Shown: positions 47,488 through 56,043, numbered from the stretch's first letter. The stretch: 64,000 bases of DNA from Pseudomonadales bacterium (GCA_024234435.1 JACKOF010000002.1:186001-250000); one strand, 5' to 3'. Made by a program: numbers and translations. The notes: generated from the sequence alone by a model not told the origin.

Positions 47488-47689
47488 TTCAATCCCCGTA
47501 TGTTCACCTTTAGGGTCAGATCAGTAGCGCCCTGAACAAAAGCCGCTGATCTGCTGCCCGGTTAAGGGCGGTTCCTCCTGTTAAAAACCGGCCGGAAGCA
47601 GGCCGAAAACAGGAAAGGGCCGGCGGGCAAATGCCCACCAGCCCATGCCCGAATCACTCCGGGCAAGCAGTACTAATTGCACTGAGAGC
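47488..47689 (-). promoter_or_regulatory. rplL-rpoB intergenic region, hairpin-rich, possible attenuator
   Basis: About 200 bp. Hairpins include GCCCG/CGGGC (47647-47664), TGGGC...GCCC near 47627-47638, and a GATCAG/CTGATC pair near 47518-47552. In E. coli this interval holds a partial terminator and an RNase III site that set rpoBC output below that of the ribosomal proteins; the position matches, the mechanism is inferred. Confidence 0.5.
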
Positions 47690-48070
47690 TTACTTAAGCT
47701 CGACAGTAGCGCCCGCTTCTTCCAGTTGCTTCTTGGCGTCTTCAGCGTCTTCCTTGGAAGCGCCTTCCTTGATCGGTGAAGGAGCGCCGTCAACGAGACC
47801 CTTCGCTTCTTTCAGACCAAGACCAGTGATGGCGCGCACAGCTTTGATCACGTTCACTTTCTTGTCACCGGCAGAAGCCAGAATTACGTCGAATTCTGTT
47901 TGCTCTGCAGCACCACCGGCGTCACCACCTGCAGCCGGAGCAGCAGCAACAGCTACCGCAGCCTGTGCAGAAACACCAAATTTTTCTTCCATTGCTTCAA
48001 CAAGTTCAACAACGTCCATTACGCTCATTTCAGCAATTGCATTTAAAATGTCATCTTTAGACAGAGCCAT
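47690..48070 (-). CDS. rplL: Large-subunit ribosomal protein bL12 (L7/L12)
   Basis: 126 residues: N-terminal dimerisation helices (MALSKDDILNAIAEMSVMDV), an Ala/Gly-rich hinge (AAVAVAAAPAAGGDAGGAAE) and the C-terminal factor-binding domain with VIKAVRAITGLGLKEAKGLV. It forms the stalk that recruits EF-Tu and EF-G and binds L10 48 bp upstream in the same unit. Confidence 0.98.
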   Translation of the reverse strand: MALSKDDILNAIAEMSVMDVVELVEAMEEKFGVSAQAAVAVAAAPAAGGDAGGAAEQTEFDVILASAGDKKVNVIKAVRAITGLGLKEAKGLVDGAPSPIKEGASKEDAEDAKKQLEEAGATVELK

Positions 48071-48118
48071 GACTCAATCTCCTGATAGGGTTAAAAATTA
48101 AATAAACGATACCGATGA

Positions 48119-48652
48119 TCAGGCAGCCTCTGACTGCTTCTGATCTTTTACGGCTGCTACAACACGAGTCACCTTGGTTGGCACTTCGTTGAAAGTACGA
48201 ACCAGTTTGGTTACCGGAGCAATCATCACACTTGCCAGCTGACCCAGAGCTTGCTCCAGAGTCGGCAGTTTAGCGAGTACATCAAGTTGCTCTTTAGCCA
48301 ACAACTGACCACTAATAGACAGCGCCTTAACTTCAAATTTTTCGTTTTCTTTCGCGAAATCCTTGAACAGGCGTGCAGCGGCACCCGGATCCTCCATAGA
48401 GAAACCGAACAGCGACGGGCCCTTCAACGCATCAGCAACACATTCAAACTCGGTGCCTTCAAAAGCGCGTTTCGCAAGCGTGTTGCGAACCACACGAAGG
48501 TCGACCTTGTCTTCACGAGCCTTGGCGCGCAGAGCGGTCATATCCGTCACATTGACGCCGCGAGCGTCAGCGATTACCAGAGACAAAGCATTGGAAGCAG
48601 TTCCGTTAACCTCGGCAACGATTGCTTTTTTGTCTTCGAGATTTAATGCCAC
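48119..48652 (-). CDS. rplJ: Large-subunit ribosomal protein uL10 (GTG start)
   Basis: 177 residues from a GTG with AGGAGA seven bases upstream. N-terminal rRNA-binding domain (MALNLEDKKAIVAEVNGTAS) and a C-terminal helix that carries L12 dimers. With L12 it represses its own translation by binding the long leader directly upstream. Confidence 0.97.
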   Translation of the reverse strand: MALNLEDKKAIVAEVNGTASNALSLVIADARGVNVTDMTALRAKAREDKVDLRVVRNTLAKRAFEGTEFECVADALKGPSLFGFSMEDPGAAARLFKDFAKENEKFEVKALSISGQLLAKEQLDVLAKLPTLEQALGQLASVMIAPVTKLVRTFNEVPTKVTRVVAAVKDQKQSEAA

Positions 48653-48972
48653 GAGAATATCTCCTGGATTTGATTAGCTCCCCCAACAAAATGAAGAGTC
48701 CAATCGGTTACACACCCGGCATACCTTTATCAAACAGGCATGCCTGGTGCCCTTTCGGTGATCAAATCCAATATAAATACTGAATCGGGTCACACCGTTT
48801 GCGCAGGCGCTGCATTCAACTTCGATGACTTCTCTTATAAAAGAGCCTCTTGCGAGTGCATCTGAAATTCACATTAAACCCTTGCGGGCACCTGCGGTCT
48901 TTAACGGCCCGGGGGACGGACTACATACTCGCCACCCAGACCCCTAAGTCTTTCTAAAAGCGCTTTGGCCTA
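48653..48972 (-). promoter_or_regulatory. rplJ leader region (L10 autoregulatory leader)
   Basis: 320 bp without a gene between rplA and rplJ. Its length and place correspond to the structured L10 leader known in E. coli and relatives, where the L10-L12 complex blocks rplJ translation. Several hairpins can be drawn (for example GCATGCC/GGTATGCC pairs near 48719-48745), but I could not derive the full fold. A promoter inside is likely; none is clear enough to place. Confidence 0.6.
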
Positions 48973-49668
48973 TTAAACTTCCAAAGACGCCTGGTCAATC
49001 AGCAAGCCAGGGCCCATCGTTGTCGACAACACCACCTTCTTGAGATAAATACCTTTTGCTGAAGCGGGCTTGGCCTTTTTCAGATCCACCACCAACGCTT
49101 CCAGGTTTTCCTTAATAGCAGCAGGCTCAAAACTCACACTACCAATACCACCATGAATAATACCGTTTTTGTCTGTACGGTAACGCACCTGACCAGCTTT
49201 AGCATTGTTCACTGCGGTGACCACATCGGGCGTCACTGTGCCGGTCTTCGGGTTAGGCATCAGACCACGGGGACCCAGCACCTGACCGAGAGTACCCACA
49301 ACACGCATGGCATCCGGACTGGCAATCACAACATCAAAATCCATGTTGCCCGCCTTGATCTGATCAGCAAGATCTTCCATGCCCACCAGATCTGCACCGG
49401 CCGCTTTAGCTGCTTCCGCATTCTCACCCTGGGTAAATACCGCTACACGAACCGTTTTACCCGTTCCGTTTGGCAGCGTCGTTGCACCACGCACCGCCTG
49501 ATCTGATTTGCGAGGATCAACACCCAGATTCACTGCAACATCAACTGTTTCAGTAAATTTCACAGTGGAAAATTCTTTCAGCAGGGCAACCGCATCTTCG
49601 ATAGAGTATTGCTTGCCTTCTTCAATCTTTTCACGCATCGCGCGAACGCGCTTCGATAACTTGGCCAC
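48973..49668 (-). CDS. rplA: Large-subunit ribosomal protein uL1
   Basis: 231 residues, MAKLSKRVRAMREKIEEGKQ and the signature LGPRGLMPNPKTGTVTPDVV. uL1 forms the mobile L1 stalk and represses the rplK-rplA mRNA by binding a copy of its 23S site, which can be recognised upstream of rplK. Starts directly after the rplK stop. Confidence 0.98.
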   Translation of the reverse strand: MAKLSKRVRAMREKIEEGKQYSIEDAVALLKEFSTVKFTETVDVAVNLGVDPRKSDQAVRGATTLPNGTGKTVRVAVFTQGENAEAAKAAGADLVGMEDLADQIKAGNMDFDVVIASPDAMRVVGTLGQVLGPRGLMPNPKTGTVTPDVVTAVNNAKAGQVRYRTDKNGIIHGGIGSVSFEPAAIKENLEALVVDLKKAKPASAKGIYLKKVVLSTTMGPGLLIDQASLEV

Positions 49669-50100
49669 TTATACGCCCTCCACATCAATACCCATGGACC
49701 GGGCAGAACCAGCAATAGTCCGCACCGCAGCATCCATATCAGCAGCGGTTAAATCGGGCTGCTTGGTCGTTGCAATTTCTTCAAGCTGGGCGCGAGTCAC
49801 TTTGCCCACTTTTTCAGTATTGGGTCGCCCGCTGCCACTTTTCAAGCCAGCCGCTTTTTTCAACAGGAAAGAAGCGGGTGGCGTTTTCATGGTGAATGTG
49901 AAGCTGCGATCACTGTAAACCGTGATAACAACCGGAACAGGCGCGCCGCTCTCCATACCCTGGGTCTGAGCATTAAACGCTTTACAGAACTCCATGATAT
50001 TGACACCATGCTGACCCAGAGCAGGGCCTACAGGTGGACTTGGGTTGGCTTGAGCAGCAGCCACCTGAAGCTTGATATAGGCTTCAATTTTTTTTGCCAT
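49669..50100 (-). CDS. rplK: Large-subunit ribosomal protein uL11
   Basis: 143 residues; proline-rich N-terminal domain (QANPSPPVGPALGQHGVNIM) and C-terminal RNA-binding domain with TIAGSARSMGIDVEG. It is needed for RelA activation at stalled ribosomes. Methylated by PrmA in relatives. Confidence 0.98.
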   Translation of the reverse strand: MAKKIEAYIKLQVAAAQANPSPPVGPALGQHGVNIMEFCKAFNAQTQGMESGAPVPVVITVYSDRSFTFTMKTPPASFLLKKAAGLKSGSGRPNTEKVGKVTRAQLEEIATTKQPDLTAADMDAAVRTIAGSARSMGIDVEGV

Positions 50101-50158
50101 TGTGATTTCTCCTAATGGGTGTTAGCGCCTCCAGAGCTGTTGCCAGCACCTTTCTCAG

Positions 50159-50192
50159 GCTCCCCGTCTGACCTTTTACCGCCAGACACCAA
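50159..50192 (-). promoter_or_regulatory. L1-binding site in the rplK leader, 23S mimic
   Basis: The minus strand reads GGTGTCTGGCGGTAAAAGG followed by TCAGACGGGGAGCC. This follows the 23S rRNA L1-stalk sequence in the same window (minus strand near 57905-57945, GTGTCTGGTGGGTAGTTTG then ACTGGGGCGG) at most positions and can form the GTCTG/CAGAC stem. In E. coli L1 represses rplKA at such a site. The similarity is seen by eye. Confidence 0.65.
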
Positions 50193-50227
50193 GTTACAAA
50201 CTGAAAAAACAGTGCATCGTTAGATGC

Positions 50228-50761
50228 TTATGCCTTTTCAACCTGCGTAAACTCCAGCTCAACCGGTGTAGAGCGACCAAAAATGGTCACCGAAACACGC
50301 AACCGGCTTTTATCGTAATTCACTTCTTCGACCACACCATTGAAGTCATTAAATGGTCCATCGATAACACGGACAGCTTCACCAGCCTCAAACAACGTCT
50401 TCGGCCTGGGCGCCTCTTCAGAATCATGGATGCGATTCAGGATTGCCTGAGCCTCCTTATCCGAAATCGGCGCAGGCTTGTCCGCCTTGCCACCAATAAA
50501 ACCCAACACCCTCGGTGTTTCTTTTACCAAATGCCAGGTATCGTCATTGAGCTCCATCTGCACCAACACATAACCCGGAAAAAACTTGCGCTCACTTTTG
50601 CGCTTTTGACCAGCCTTGATTTCCACTACCTCTTCAGTTGGCACCAGAATTTCGCCGAACAAATCTTCCATGTTATGCAGCTCAACACGACCTATCAGCG
50701 AGGCCGCAACTTTCTTCTCATAGCCCGAATAGGCCTGCACAACGTACCAACGTTTTGACAT
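50228..50761 (-). CDS. nusG: Transcription elongation/antitermination factor NusG
   Basis: 177 residues. N-terminal NGN domain (MSKRWYVVQAYSGYEKKVAA, then FFPGYVLVQM) binds RNA polymerase; C-terminal KOW domain (EAGEAVRVIDGPFNDFNGVV) binds Rho or NusE. Located 22 bp after secE, the universal order. Confidence 0.98.
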   Translation of the reverse strand: MSKRWYVVQAYSGYEKKVAASLIGRVELHNMEDLFGEILVPTEEVVEIKAGQKRKSERKFFPGYVLVQMELNDDTWHLVKETPRVLGFIGGKADKPAPISDKEAQAILNRIHDSEEAPRPKTLFEAGEAVRVIDGPFNDFNGVVEEVNYDKSRLRVSVTIFGRSTPVELEFTQVEKA

Positions 50762-50783
50762 GCTTTTCTCTCTACCCGTCTAT

Positions 50784-51152
50784 TTATCCAATGATCATCG
50801 AGGCGAGCCAGCCGAACAGGGAGTCAAGCCCCCATAAAATCAGCGACATCAACAACACCACAGCAACGACCATCAGCGTGGTCTGGTTGCGCTCCTGGCG
50901 CGTTGGCCAGACAACCCGGCGACTCTCCGTATAGGCTCCCTTCAACAACGCCCAGAAAGCATGCCCTTTGCTCGTTTGCAACGCAATGAAAGCAGCAATG
51001 GCAGCAACCACCACCAACACCAGAACCCGATACAGCAGGGATTCGGCCGAGTAGTAATAATTACCGTAAACAGCTCCACCCAATAATGCTGCCACCAGCA
51101 ACCATTTCAGGCCATCCAGCTGAGACTGCTTTTCCTCTTTCGCCGCACTCAT
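50784..51152 (-). CDS. secE: Preprotein translocase subunit SecE
   Basis: 122 residues with three membrane segments as in enterobacterial SecE (LLVAALLGGAVYGNYYY, LVLVVVAAIAAFIALQT and VVAVVLLMSLILWGLDSLFG). The conserved amphipathic stretch ESRRVVWPTRQERNQTTLMV precedes the last segment. It clamps SecY. Lies 75 bp after tRNA-Trp. Confidence 0.96.
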   Translation of the reverse strand: MSAAKEEKQSQLDGLKWLLVAALLGGAVYGNYYYSAESLLYRVLVLVVVAAIAAFIALQTSKGHAFWALLKGAYTESRRVVWPTRQERNQTTLMVVAVVLLMSLILWGLDSLFGWLASMIIG

Positions 51153-51226
51153 TTCGCTACTTTTGCCTCTCGCTTCCCAACTATCCGGCCTTAGCCTCTT
51201 TCGTCATCACCGCTAGCACTAAAAGC

Positions 51227-51302
51227 TGGCAGGCCAGGAGGGACTCGAACCCCCAACAGCCGGTTTTGGAGACCGGTGCTCTACCAATTGAACTACTGGC
51301 CT
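51227..51302 (-). tRNA. tRNA-Trp (CCA)
   Basis: 76 bases, cloverleaf folds with acceptor AGGCCAG/CTGGCCT, discriminator G and encoded CCA; anticodon loop CTCCAAA. It sits between tufB and secE, the E. coli trpT-like arrangement of this locus in pseudomonads, and is likely cut from the same transcript. Confidence 0.97.
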
Positions 51303-51325
51303 TCTAAGCTTTTAAACTGCAAACC

Positions 51326-52519
51326 TTACTCAACTATTCTGGCAACTACGCCAGCGCCCACGGTACGACCACCTTCACGGATCGCAAAACGCAGACCTTC
51401 TTCCATCGCAATCGGCGCAATCAATGTCACCGACATTTGAATGTTGTCGCCCGGCATAACCATCTCAACACCTTCCGGCAATTCACAAGCGCCCGTTACA
51501 TCCGTGGTACGGAAGTAAAACTGTGGACGATAGCCTTTAAAGAAAGGGGTATGACGACCACCTTCATCTTTCGACAACACATACACTTCCGCTTCAAACT
51601 TGGTGTGCGGGGTAATAGAGCCAGGGATTGCCAGCACTTGACCACGTTCTACTTCGTCACGCTTGGTACCACGCAGCAAAACACCCACATTCTCGCCTGC
51701 ACGACCTTCGTCCAGCAGCTTGCGGAACATCTCAACACCCGTACAGGTAGTTTTAGTGGTGTTATGGATACCGATGATCTCTATCTCGTCACCCACTTTT
51801 ACAATACCACGCTCAACACGACCAGTCACAACCGTACCGCGCCCAGAGATAGAGAAGACGTCTTCAATCGGCATCAGGAACGGCTGATCAATCGCACGCT
51901 CTGGCTCAGGAATGTATTCATCCAGCGTCTCAACCAGCTTCCTCACAGCAGTGGTGCCCAGCTCGTTATCATCCCGGCCTTCCAGCGCCATCAGCGCAGA
52001 ACCAACAATGATCGGCGTCTCGTCACCCGGGAACTCGTACTGGTCAAGCAGTTCACGAACCTCCATTTCCACCAGCTCGATCAACTCTTCATCATCAACC
52101 ATATCAGCCTTGTTCAGGAATACCACGATATAAGGCACACCCACCTGACGAGACAACAGAATGTGCTCGCGGGTTTGTGGCATCGGACCATCTGCCGCCG
52201 AACAAACCAGAATAGCACCGTCCATTTGCGCCGCACCGGTAATCATGTTCTTCACATAGTCGGCGTGCCCCGGACAGTCAACGTGGGCATAGTGGCGATT
52301 CGGCGAGTCATATTCAACGTGAGAAGTTGCAATCGTAATACCGCGTTCACGCTCTTCCGGCGCATTATCAATACCGTCAAAAGCAACCGCTGTGCCACCC
52401 CAAACCTCTGCACACACGCGAGTCAATGCCGCTGTCAGAGTAGTTTTACCGTGGTCAACGTGACCAATGGTGCCCACGTTGACGTGGGGCTTATTCCGCT
52501 CAAACTTTTCCTTCGACAC
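51326..52519 (-). CDS. tufB: Elongation factor Tu, copy B (397-residue form, GTG start)
   Basis: 397 residues from the GTG at 52519 (product MSKEKFERNKPHVN), with GAGAGG nine bases upstream; an ATG at 52546 is in frame but would add MALFERREQ, unlike EF-Tu. It lacks the ten-residue insert of copy A after NKAD (NKADMVDDEELIELVEME, the common form) and has VCSAADG. From about 51437 to 52000 the DNA matches copy A without visible difference, while other blocks diverge, as expected from gene conversion. It is part of the tRNA-tufB unit. Confidence 0.97.
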   Translation of the reverse strand: MSKEKFERNKPHVNVGTIGHVDHGKTTLTAALTRVCAEVWGGTAVAFDGIDNAPEERERGITIATSHVEYDSPNRHYAHVDCPGHADYVKNMITGAAQMDGAILVCSAADGPMPQTREHILLSRQVGVPYIVVFLNKADMVDDEELIELVEMEVRELLDQYEFPGDETPIIVGSALMALEGRDDNELGTTAVRKLVETLDEYIPEPERAIDQPFLMPIEDVFSISGRGTVVTGRVERGIVKVGDEIEIIGIHNTTKTTCTGVEMFRKLLDEGRAGENVGVLLRGTKRDEVERGQVLAIPGSITPHTKFEAEVYVLSKDEGGRHTPFFKGYRPQFYFRTTDVTGACELPEGVEMVMPGDNIQMSVTLIAPIAMEEGLRFAIREGGRTVGAGVVARIVE

Positions 52520-52618
52520 CTGTTCACGCCTCTCAAATAAAGCCAATCAACCAAACAGAAACGATAAAATCGCAACCAAACAAAAACCTGCGGAGACCAC
52601 TCCCCGCAGACACAACAC

Positions 52619-52694
<76 letters not shown>

Positions 52695-52737
52695 AAAAAC
52701 CTTCAGCAGCACTTACGCACCACAAAACGGTAGAGCC

Positions 52738-52811
52738 TGGAGCGGGTAGCGGGAATCGAACCCGCATATTCAGCTTGGAAGGCTGACGTTCTACCACTGA
52801 ACTATACCCGC
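52738..52811 (-). tRNA. tRNA-Gly (TCC)
   Basis: 74 bases, acceptor GCGGGTA/TACCCGC, discriminator T, encoded CCA; anticodon loop CTTCCAA. Third tRNA of the cluster (E. coli glyT equivalent). Confidence 0.97.
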
Positions 52812-53070
52812 ACATCTCTAAGCTTTATCAGCCTTTAAACCAACCATTGACGGTACTCGTCTTACACGGCACCACCAATGTAAATCTGGTGCAGGGGGGG
52901 TGGATTATTCGATTTTCACTTTGTGAAAACCTCACCCTTCGGGTCGCCGACTAAGCGGCGCTTTACACGCTTTGCGTGTAATCGAACAGGTGGCTCTCAT
53001 CCACCCGACCCAGCACAACAGGAATTCCACCTGCAAAGCACTAACGTTATTCAGTGCCATTTCGTAAATC
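52812..53070 (-). other. Long spacer between tRNA-Tyr and tRNA-Gly
   Basis: 259 bp, against 25-45 bp for the other spacers of this cluster. It holds the duplicated tRNA-Tyr 3' end (52880-52906), a GCGCCGCTTAGTCGGCG-type hairpin (near 52945-52965) and an ACACGC/GCGTGT hairpin (near 52965-52982). No open frame of note. Confidence 0.7.
52880..52906 (-). repeat. Duplicated 3' end of tRNA-Tyr (rtT-like repeat)
   Basis: The minus strand carries AATCCACCCCCCCTGCACCA plus GATTTAC, the same as the last bases of the tRNA-Tyr gene and the seven bases after it (53064-53089), except for one extra C. No tRNA 5' part is attached. It lies 184 bp downstream of the true 3' end, inside the tRNA-Tyr to tRNA-Gly spacer. 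The arrangement recalls the 178-bp repeats at the E. coli tyrT locus, each of which begins with the tRNA-Tyr 3' end. Confidence 0.8.
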
Positions 53071-53154
53071 TGGTGCAGGGGGGTGGATTCGAACCACCGA
53101 AGCTTACGCGTCAGATTTACAGTCTGATCCCTTTGGCCACTCGGGAACCCCTGC
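53071..53154 (-). tRNA. tRNA-Tyr (GTA)
   Basis: 84 bases with long variable arm, acceptor GCAGGGG/CCCCTGC, discriminator A, encoded CCA; anticodon loop ACTGTAAAT region (GTA). Second tRNA of the cluster, E. coli tyrU equivalent. Its 3' end is repeated downstream. Confidence 0.97.
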
Positions 53155-53182
53155 TAAAAACATACCCGCAAAGAGAAAAAAG

Positions 53183-53258
53183 TGGAGCTGGCGAGAGGAG
53201 TCGAACCCCCGACCGGCTGATTACAAGTCAGCTGCTCTACCAACTGAGCTACGCCAGC
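53183..53258 (-). tRNA. tRNA-Thr (TGT)
   Basis: 76 bases, acceptor GCTGGCG/CGCCAGC, discriminator T, encoded CCA; anticodon loop CTTGTAA. First tRNA of the thrU-tyrU-glyT-thrT-tufB type cluster, about 30 bp downstream of its promoter. Confidence 0.97.
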
Positions 53259-53288
53259 ACTCTATTTCTACCCAAAAACGGGAGCGCG

Positions 53289-53317
53289 ATTCTAGAGAAT
53301 GTTGGCTTTATAATCAA
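53289..53317 (-). promoter_or_regulatory. Promoter of the tRNA-tufB unit
   Basis: Minus-strand TTGATT (53312-53317), 17 bp, TAGAAT (53289-53294), then CGCGCTCCC. Stable-RNA-type promoter with GC-rich discriminator. Confidence 0.8.
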
Positions 53318-53438
53318 CCGAAAATCCGGGATATTTGATGCTTTTTCTTATATACACCCGTATTAGCGGGAATAGGCCTCGCTAGGGGGCATAAGATTTG
53401 CACGCACCATAAGACACAGATAAAAACTCACGCCTCCG

Positions 53439-54296
53439 CTATTCGCAGGAAGCCTCTTCCACTATCACTTCCGAATCTGCGGTTAGCGCAGAAATATCTG
53501 CCCAGAACTCATCTGAAAGTTTCACCAGATCTTCAGCTGGAACAGATATCCAATACTGACTCTCAAACCGGGGCAAAGGCACCACTTCGGGCTGATAGCC
53601 CTTCTCGACAAGCTCGGACCGATAACTTTCCGCATTCTCCCTACTGCCAAAAACACCCAGCGAAATACCATTAACAAACTCACCCTCTTCTATCAGAAAG
53701 CTGTCTATTTTCTTTTCCTGTAACTCACGAAGAACATCGCCAGAATTTCCGAAAAAGCCCCGGGAAGTAATCATCAGCCAGAACACTTCCCGAGCAACAA
53801 CCTCACGCACAACTTTTTTCGCAGGAATGCCCGCTTCTCCAAGCCTGCCAAGAACACTTTCTACCTCCGCATCACCCATGAAAGAGCCCAAAAGAGAACA
53901 CGCCTGAACCGCATCCGGGGCAACCTCGACACGCTCATCTTCAGATACCGCTCCAAGATCGGAATTTTCATCAAAGTCGGGCTTCGAACCGGAAGTAATT
54001 CTTTCCTCATCGGAAAAACCAGCAGTAAGATCAGGCTCTTCATCGACGACAGCTGTGGGCAGCAGCTCCACGCTTGATACGTGAACTCGGCTTTCAACGT
54101 CATTATTTACGGCGGTCTTAGAAAACACCACCGCACCCGCCTCGACCTCCCCCAGCAAAACCAGGCGATCAACATCATCCCCTTCCGACAGAGCGTGACC
54201 GCCAACCTTCAGGGCAGACCTCTGTTCAACGGCACTCGAAAACCAGTACCACGCCAACAGGTTGGCAAACACCATAAGCAGGAAAAACCATCGCAT
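53439..54296 (-). CDS. SPOR-domain-like membrane protein
   Basis: 285 residues. An N-terminal membrane anchor (MRWFFLLMVFANLLAWYWFS) precedes an acidic, low-complexity middle region and a C-terminal part (about 190-275) with SPOR-like strands: ISLGVFGSRENAESYRSELV and KGYQPEVVPLPRFESQYWIS. SPOR domains bind denuded glycan at division septa. In pseudomonads a protein of this kind follows coaX just as here, with 2 bp between them. The SPOR call rests on pattern and context. Confidence 0.7.
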   Translation of the reverse strand: MRWFFLLMVFANLLAWYWFSSAVEQRSALKVGGHALSEGDDVDRLVLLGEVEAGAVVFSKTAVNNDVESRVHVSSVELLPTAVVDEEPDLTAGFSDEERITSGSKPDFDENSDLGAVSEDERVEVAPDAVQACSLLGSFMGDAEVESVLGRLGEAGIPAKKVVREVVAREVFWLMITSRGFFGNSGDVLRELQEKKIDSFLIEEGEFVNGISLGVFGSRENAESYRSELVEKGYQPEVVPLPRFESQYWISVPAEDLVKLSDEFWADISALTADSEVIVEEASCE

Positions 54297-54298
54297 GC

Positions 54299-55051
54299 CT
54301 AGCCCTCTTCCAAGCCTTCTGGAAAACCGGTAATCAACGACAACCCCTCCAAAACAAGGTCTGGACGAACAACAGCGCGCATCCCCAACTGTTGATGCAA
54401 GACTTCAGCATCCCCCCCGGTGAGAACAATGCTTGCAGAGCCCGGTGGCAGCTTTAGCAGGGCACCTTCAACCAGCCCCAGAACCATGAGCAATAAGCCA
54501 TGATGAACAGCCTCCCGAGTGGATTCACCGGGAGAAGTGTCGATTATGCCGCGAGGATCAATGTCTCTTTCAGCGGCACCCGCATCGGTTCCGGAGAACA
54601 ACGCTCGATTCATGAGGTTAAACCCAGGCACGATATAACCACCAAGATGGCTACCAGTATGATCGAGTAAATCAACGGTCACCGCACTGCCAGCATCAAC
54701 GACAACGCAGGCAGTTTTAACATGATGGTACGCAGCCACTATTGCCAGCCAGCGATCTACACCCATAGCAGCAGGCTCATGGTAACCGCTTCGCACCCCC
54801 ATGGCCTCCGCTGACGACTTGGCCACAACAAGCTCGGCACCCCATTTTTCAGCCAGCTCGACCACCACGCTATCCACTTCCGCACCACACACGCTGCTGA
54901 GCCGCACAAGCCGAGGCACACCAACCTCTTCAACATCGGCACCAAGACAGGCAACATTTTTCGTCAGTAGCACGCCATAACCAGCCATAGCGTCAGGCTG
55001 CCTGATACGCCATTTAATGCGACTATTCCCGGCATCAATTTCAAGAATCAT
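54299..55051 (-). CDS. coaX: Type III pantothenate kinase CoaX
   Basis: 250 residues of the ASKHA fold. MILEIDAGNSRIKWRI carries the phosphate-binding Asp-Gly-Asn, PAAMGVDRWLAIVAAY is the family signature, and VVDAGSAVTVDLLDHTGSHL and SIVLTGGDAEVL complete the ATP site. It catalyses the first step of coenzyme A synthesis and is insensitive to CoA feedback. Its start overlaps the birA stop by 4 bp. Such genomes usually lack the type I enzyme CoaA. Confidence 0.95.
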   Translation of the reverse strand: MILEIDAGNSRIKWRIRQPDAMAGYGVLLTKNVACLGADVEEVGVPRLVRLSSVCGAEVDSVVVELAEKWGAELVVAKSSAEAMGVRSGYHEPAAMGVDRWLAIVAAYHHVKTACVVVDAGSAVTVDLLDHTGSHLGGYIVPGFNLMNRALFSGTDAGAAERDIDPRGIIDTSPGESTREAVHHGLLLMVLGLVEGALLKLPPGSASIVLTGGDAEVLHQQLGMRAVVRPDLVLEGLSLITGFPEGLEEG

Positions 55052-56043
55052 TGCCGACTCCGCAAACTAATCTCACCACCACTGTATTGGCGAACAACTT
55101 CACCCTGGCCAGCCAGCCCTTCTTCCAACAAAAGAGCACCGCTATTACTGACACCCCTCGCCACACCTTCAACCTCCCTACTACCGAGCAGCAACCTGAC
55201 AGGTGTGTCTGTAAAAGCATCTCTGTCCATCCAGGCGCTGCGAAAAGGCGCAAAACCCGTTCTCTCATAACAATGGAGCAACATCAACAACTCATCAAGA
55301 ACACAGCCAGCAAGAACACTTCGGTCAATTGGTGCAACCGCTGCAGCCTCCAGATTACCCCACGGTTGATCAATGTTCCGAATCTCATCCGCCCCCATCC
55401 CTGTATTCAGCCCCACGCCAATAACGACCTGACAAAACCCTGACGGATCACCAACCACTTCAAGTAGAATGCCACCCACCTTTCTAGCCTTGAATAGCAA
55501 GTCATTAGGCCATTTCAACTGCAAACCGGAAGCGCCACATCGCTCCGCAGCACAACATACTGCCACCCCGACCGCCAAACTCAGCCCTTCGAGAGCTTCA
55601 ACTCCGGAATCAAAACCCCAAACTACTGACAGATAGATATTGCGACCAAACGGGCTTTGCCATTGCCGCCCACGTCTACCACGACCCGCCGTCTGCCGCT
55701 CGGCCAGCAACACCGACCCAGTGGCGCCACCCTCTTCCGCTACTTCTCTAGCCAGTTTGTTAGTTGATTCGACACTGAGTTCAATTCTCAACTTGCCCAG
55801 GCAAGCCGACGACTTATCTGACAGTTGAGCCCGAATGGTTTCACCATCAAGCAAATCAAGACCACCCTTTATGCAGTAGCCCTTTCCCTTTACAGATTCC
55901 ACACTGATACCCTGCTCATTCAGCTTGCCAACCTGCTTCCACACCGCTGTACGAGTCACCCCCATTAGCTCCCCTAACTCTTCTCCGGAGTGATAACGGC
56001 CATCAGACAAGTACTTCAGCAGCAGCGACTCTGAAACATTCAC
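55048..56043 (-). CDS. birA: Biotin protein ligase / biotin operon repressor BirA (GTG start)
   Basis: 331 residues from the GTG at 56043, with AAGGA six bases upstream; the frame is open to 56592 but that extension overlaps the TSUP gene and has no BirA similarity. N-terminal winged helix (residues 1-60, SGEELGELMGVTRTAVWKQV) gives DNA binding; the ligase domain has the biotinyl-AMP loop GRGRRG and LKWPNDLLFKARKVGGILLE; an SH3-like C-terminal domain follows. It biotinylates acetyl-CoA carboxylase and represses bio genes. It overlaps both neighbours by 4 bp. Confidence 0.95.
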   Translation of the reverse strand: MNVSESLLLKYLSDGRYHSGEELGELMGVTRTAVWKQVGKLNEQGISVESVKGKGYCIKGGLDLLDGETIRAQLSDKSSACLGKLRIELSVESTNKLAREVAEEGGATGSVLLAERQTAGRGRRGRQWQSPFGRNIYLSVVWGFDSGVEALEGLSLAVGVAVCCAAERCGASGLQLKWPNDLLFKARKVGGILLEVVGDPSGFCQVVIGVGLNTGMGADEIRNIDQPWGNLEAAAVAPIDRSVLAGCVLDELLMLLHCYERTGFAPFRSAWMDRDAFTDTPVRLLLGSREVEGVARGVSNSGALLLEEGLAGQGEVVRQYSGGEISLRSRQ

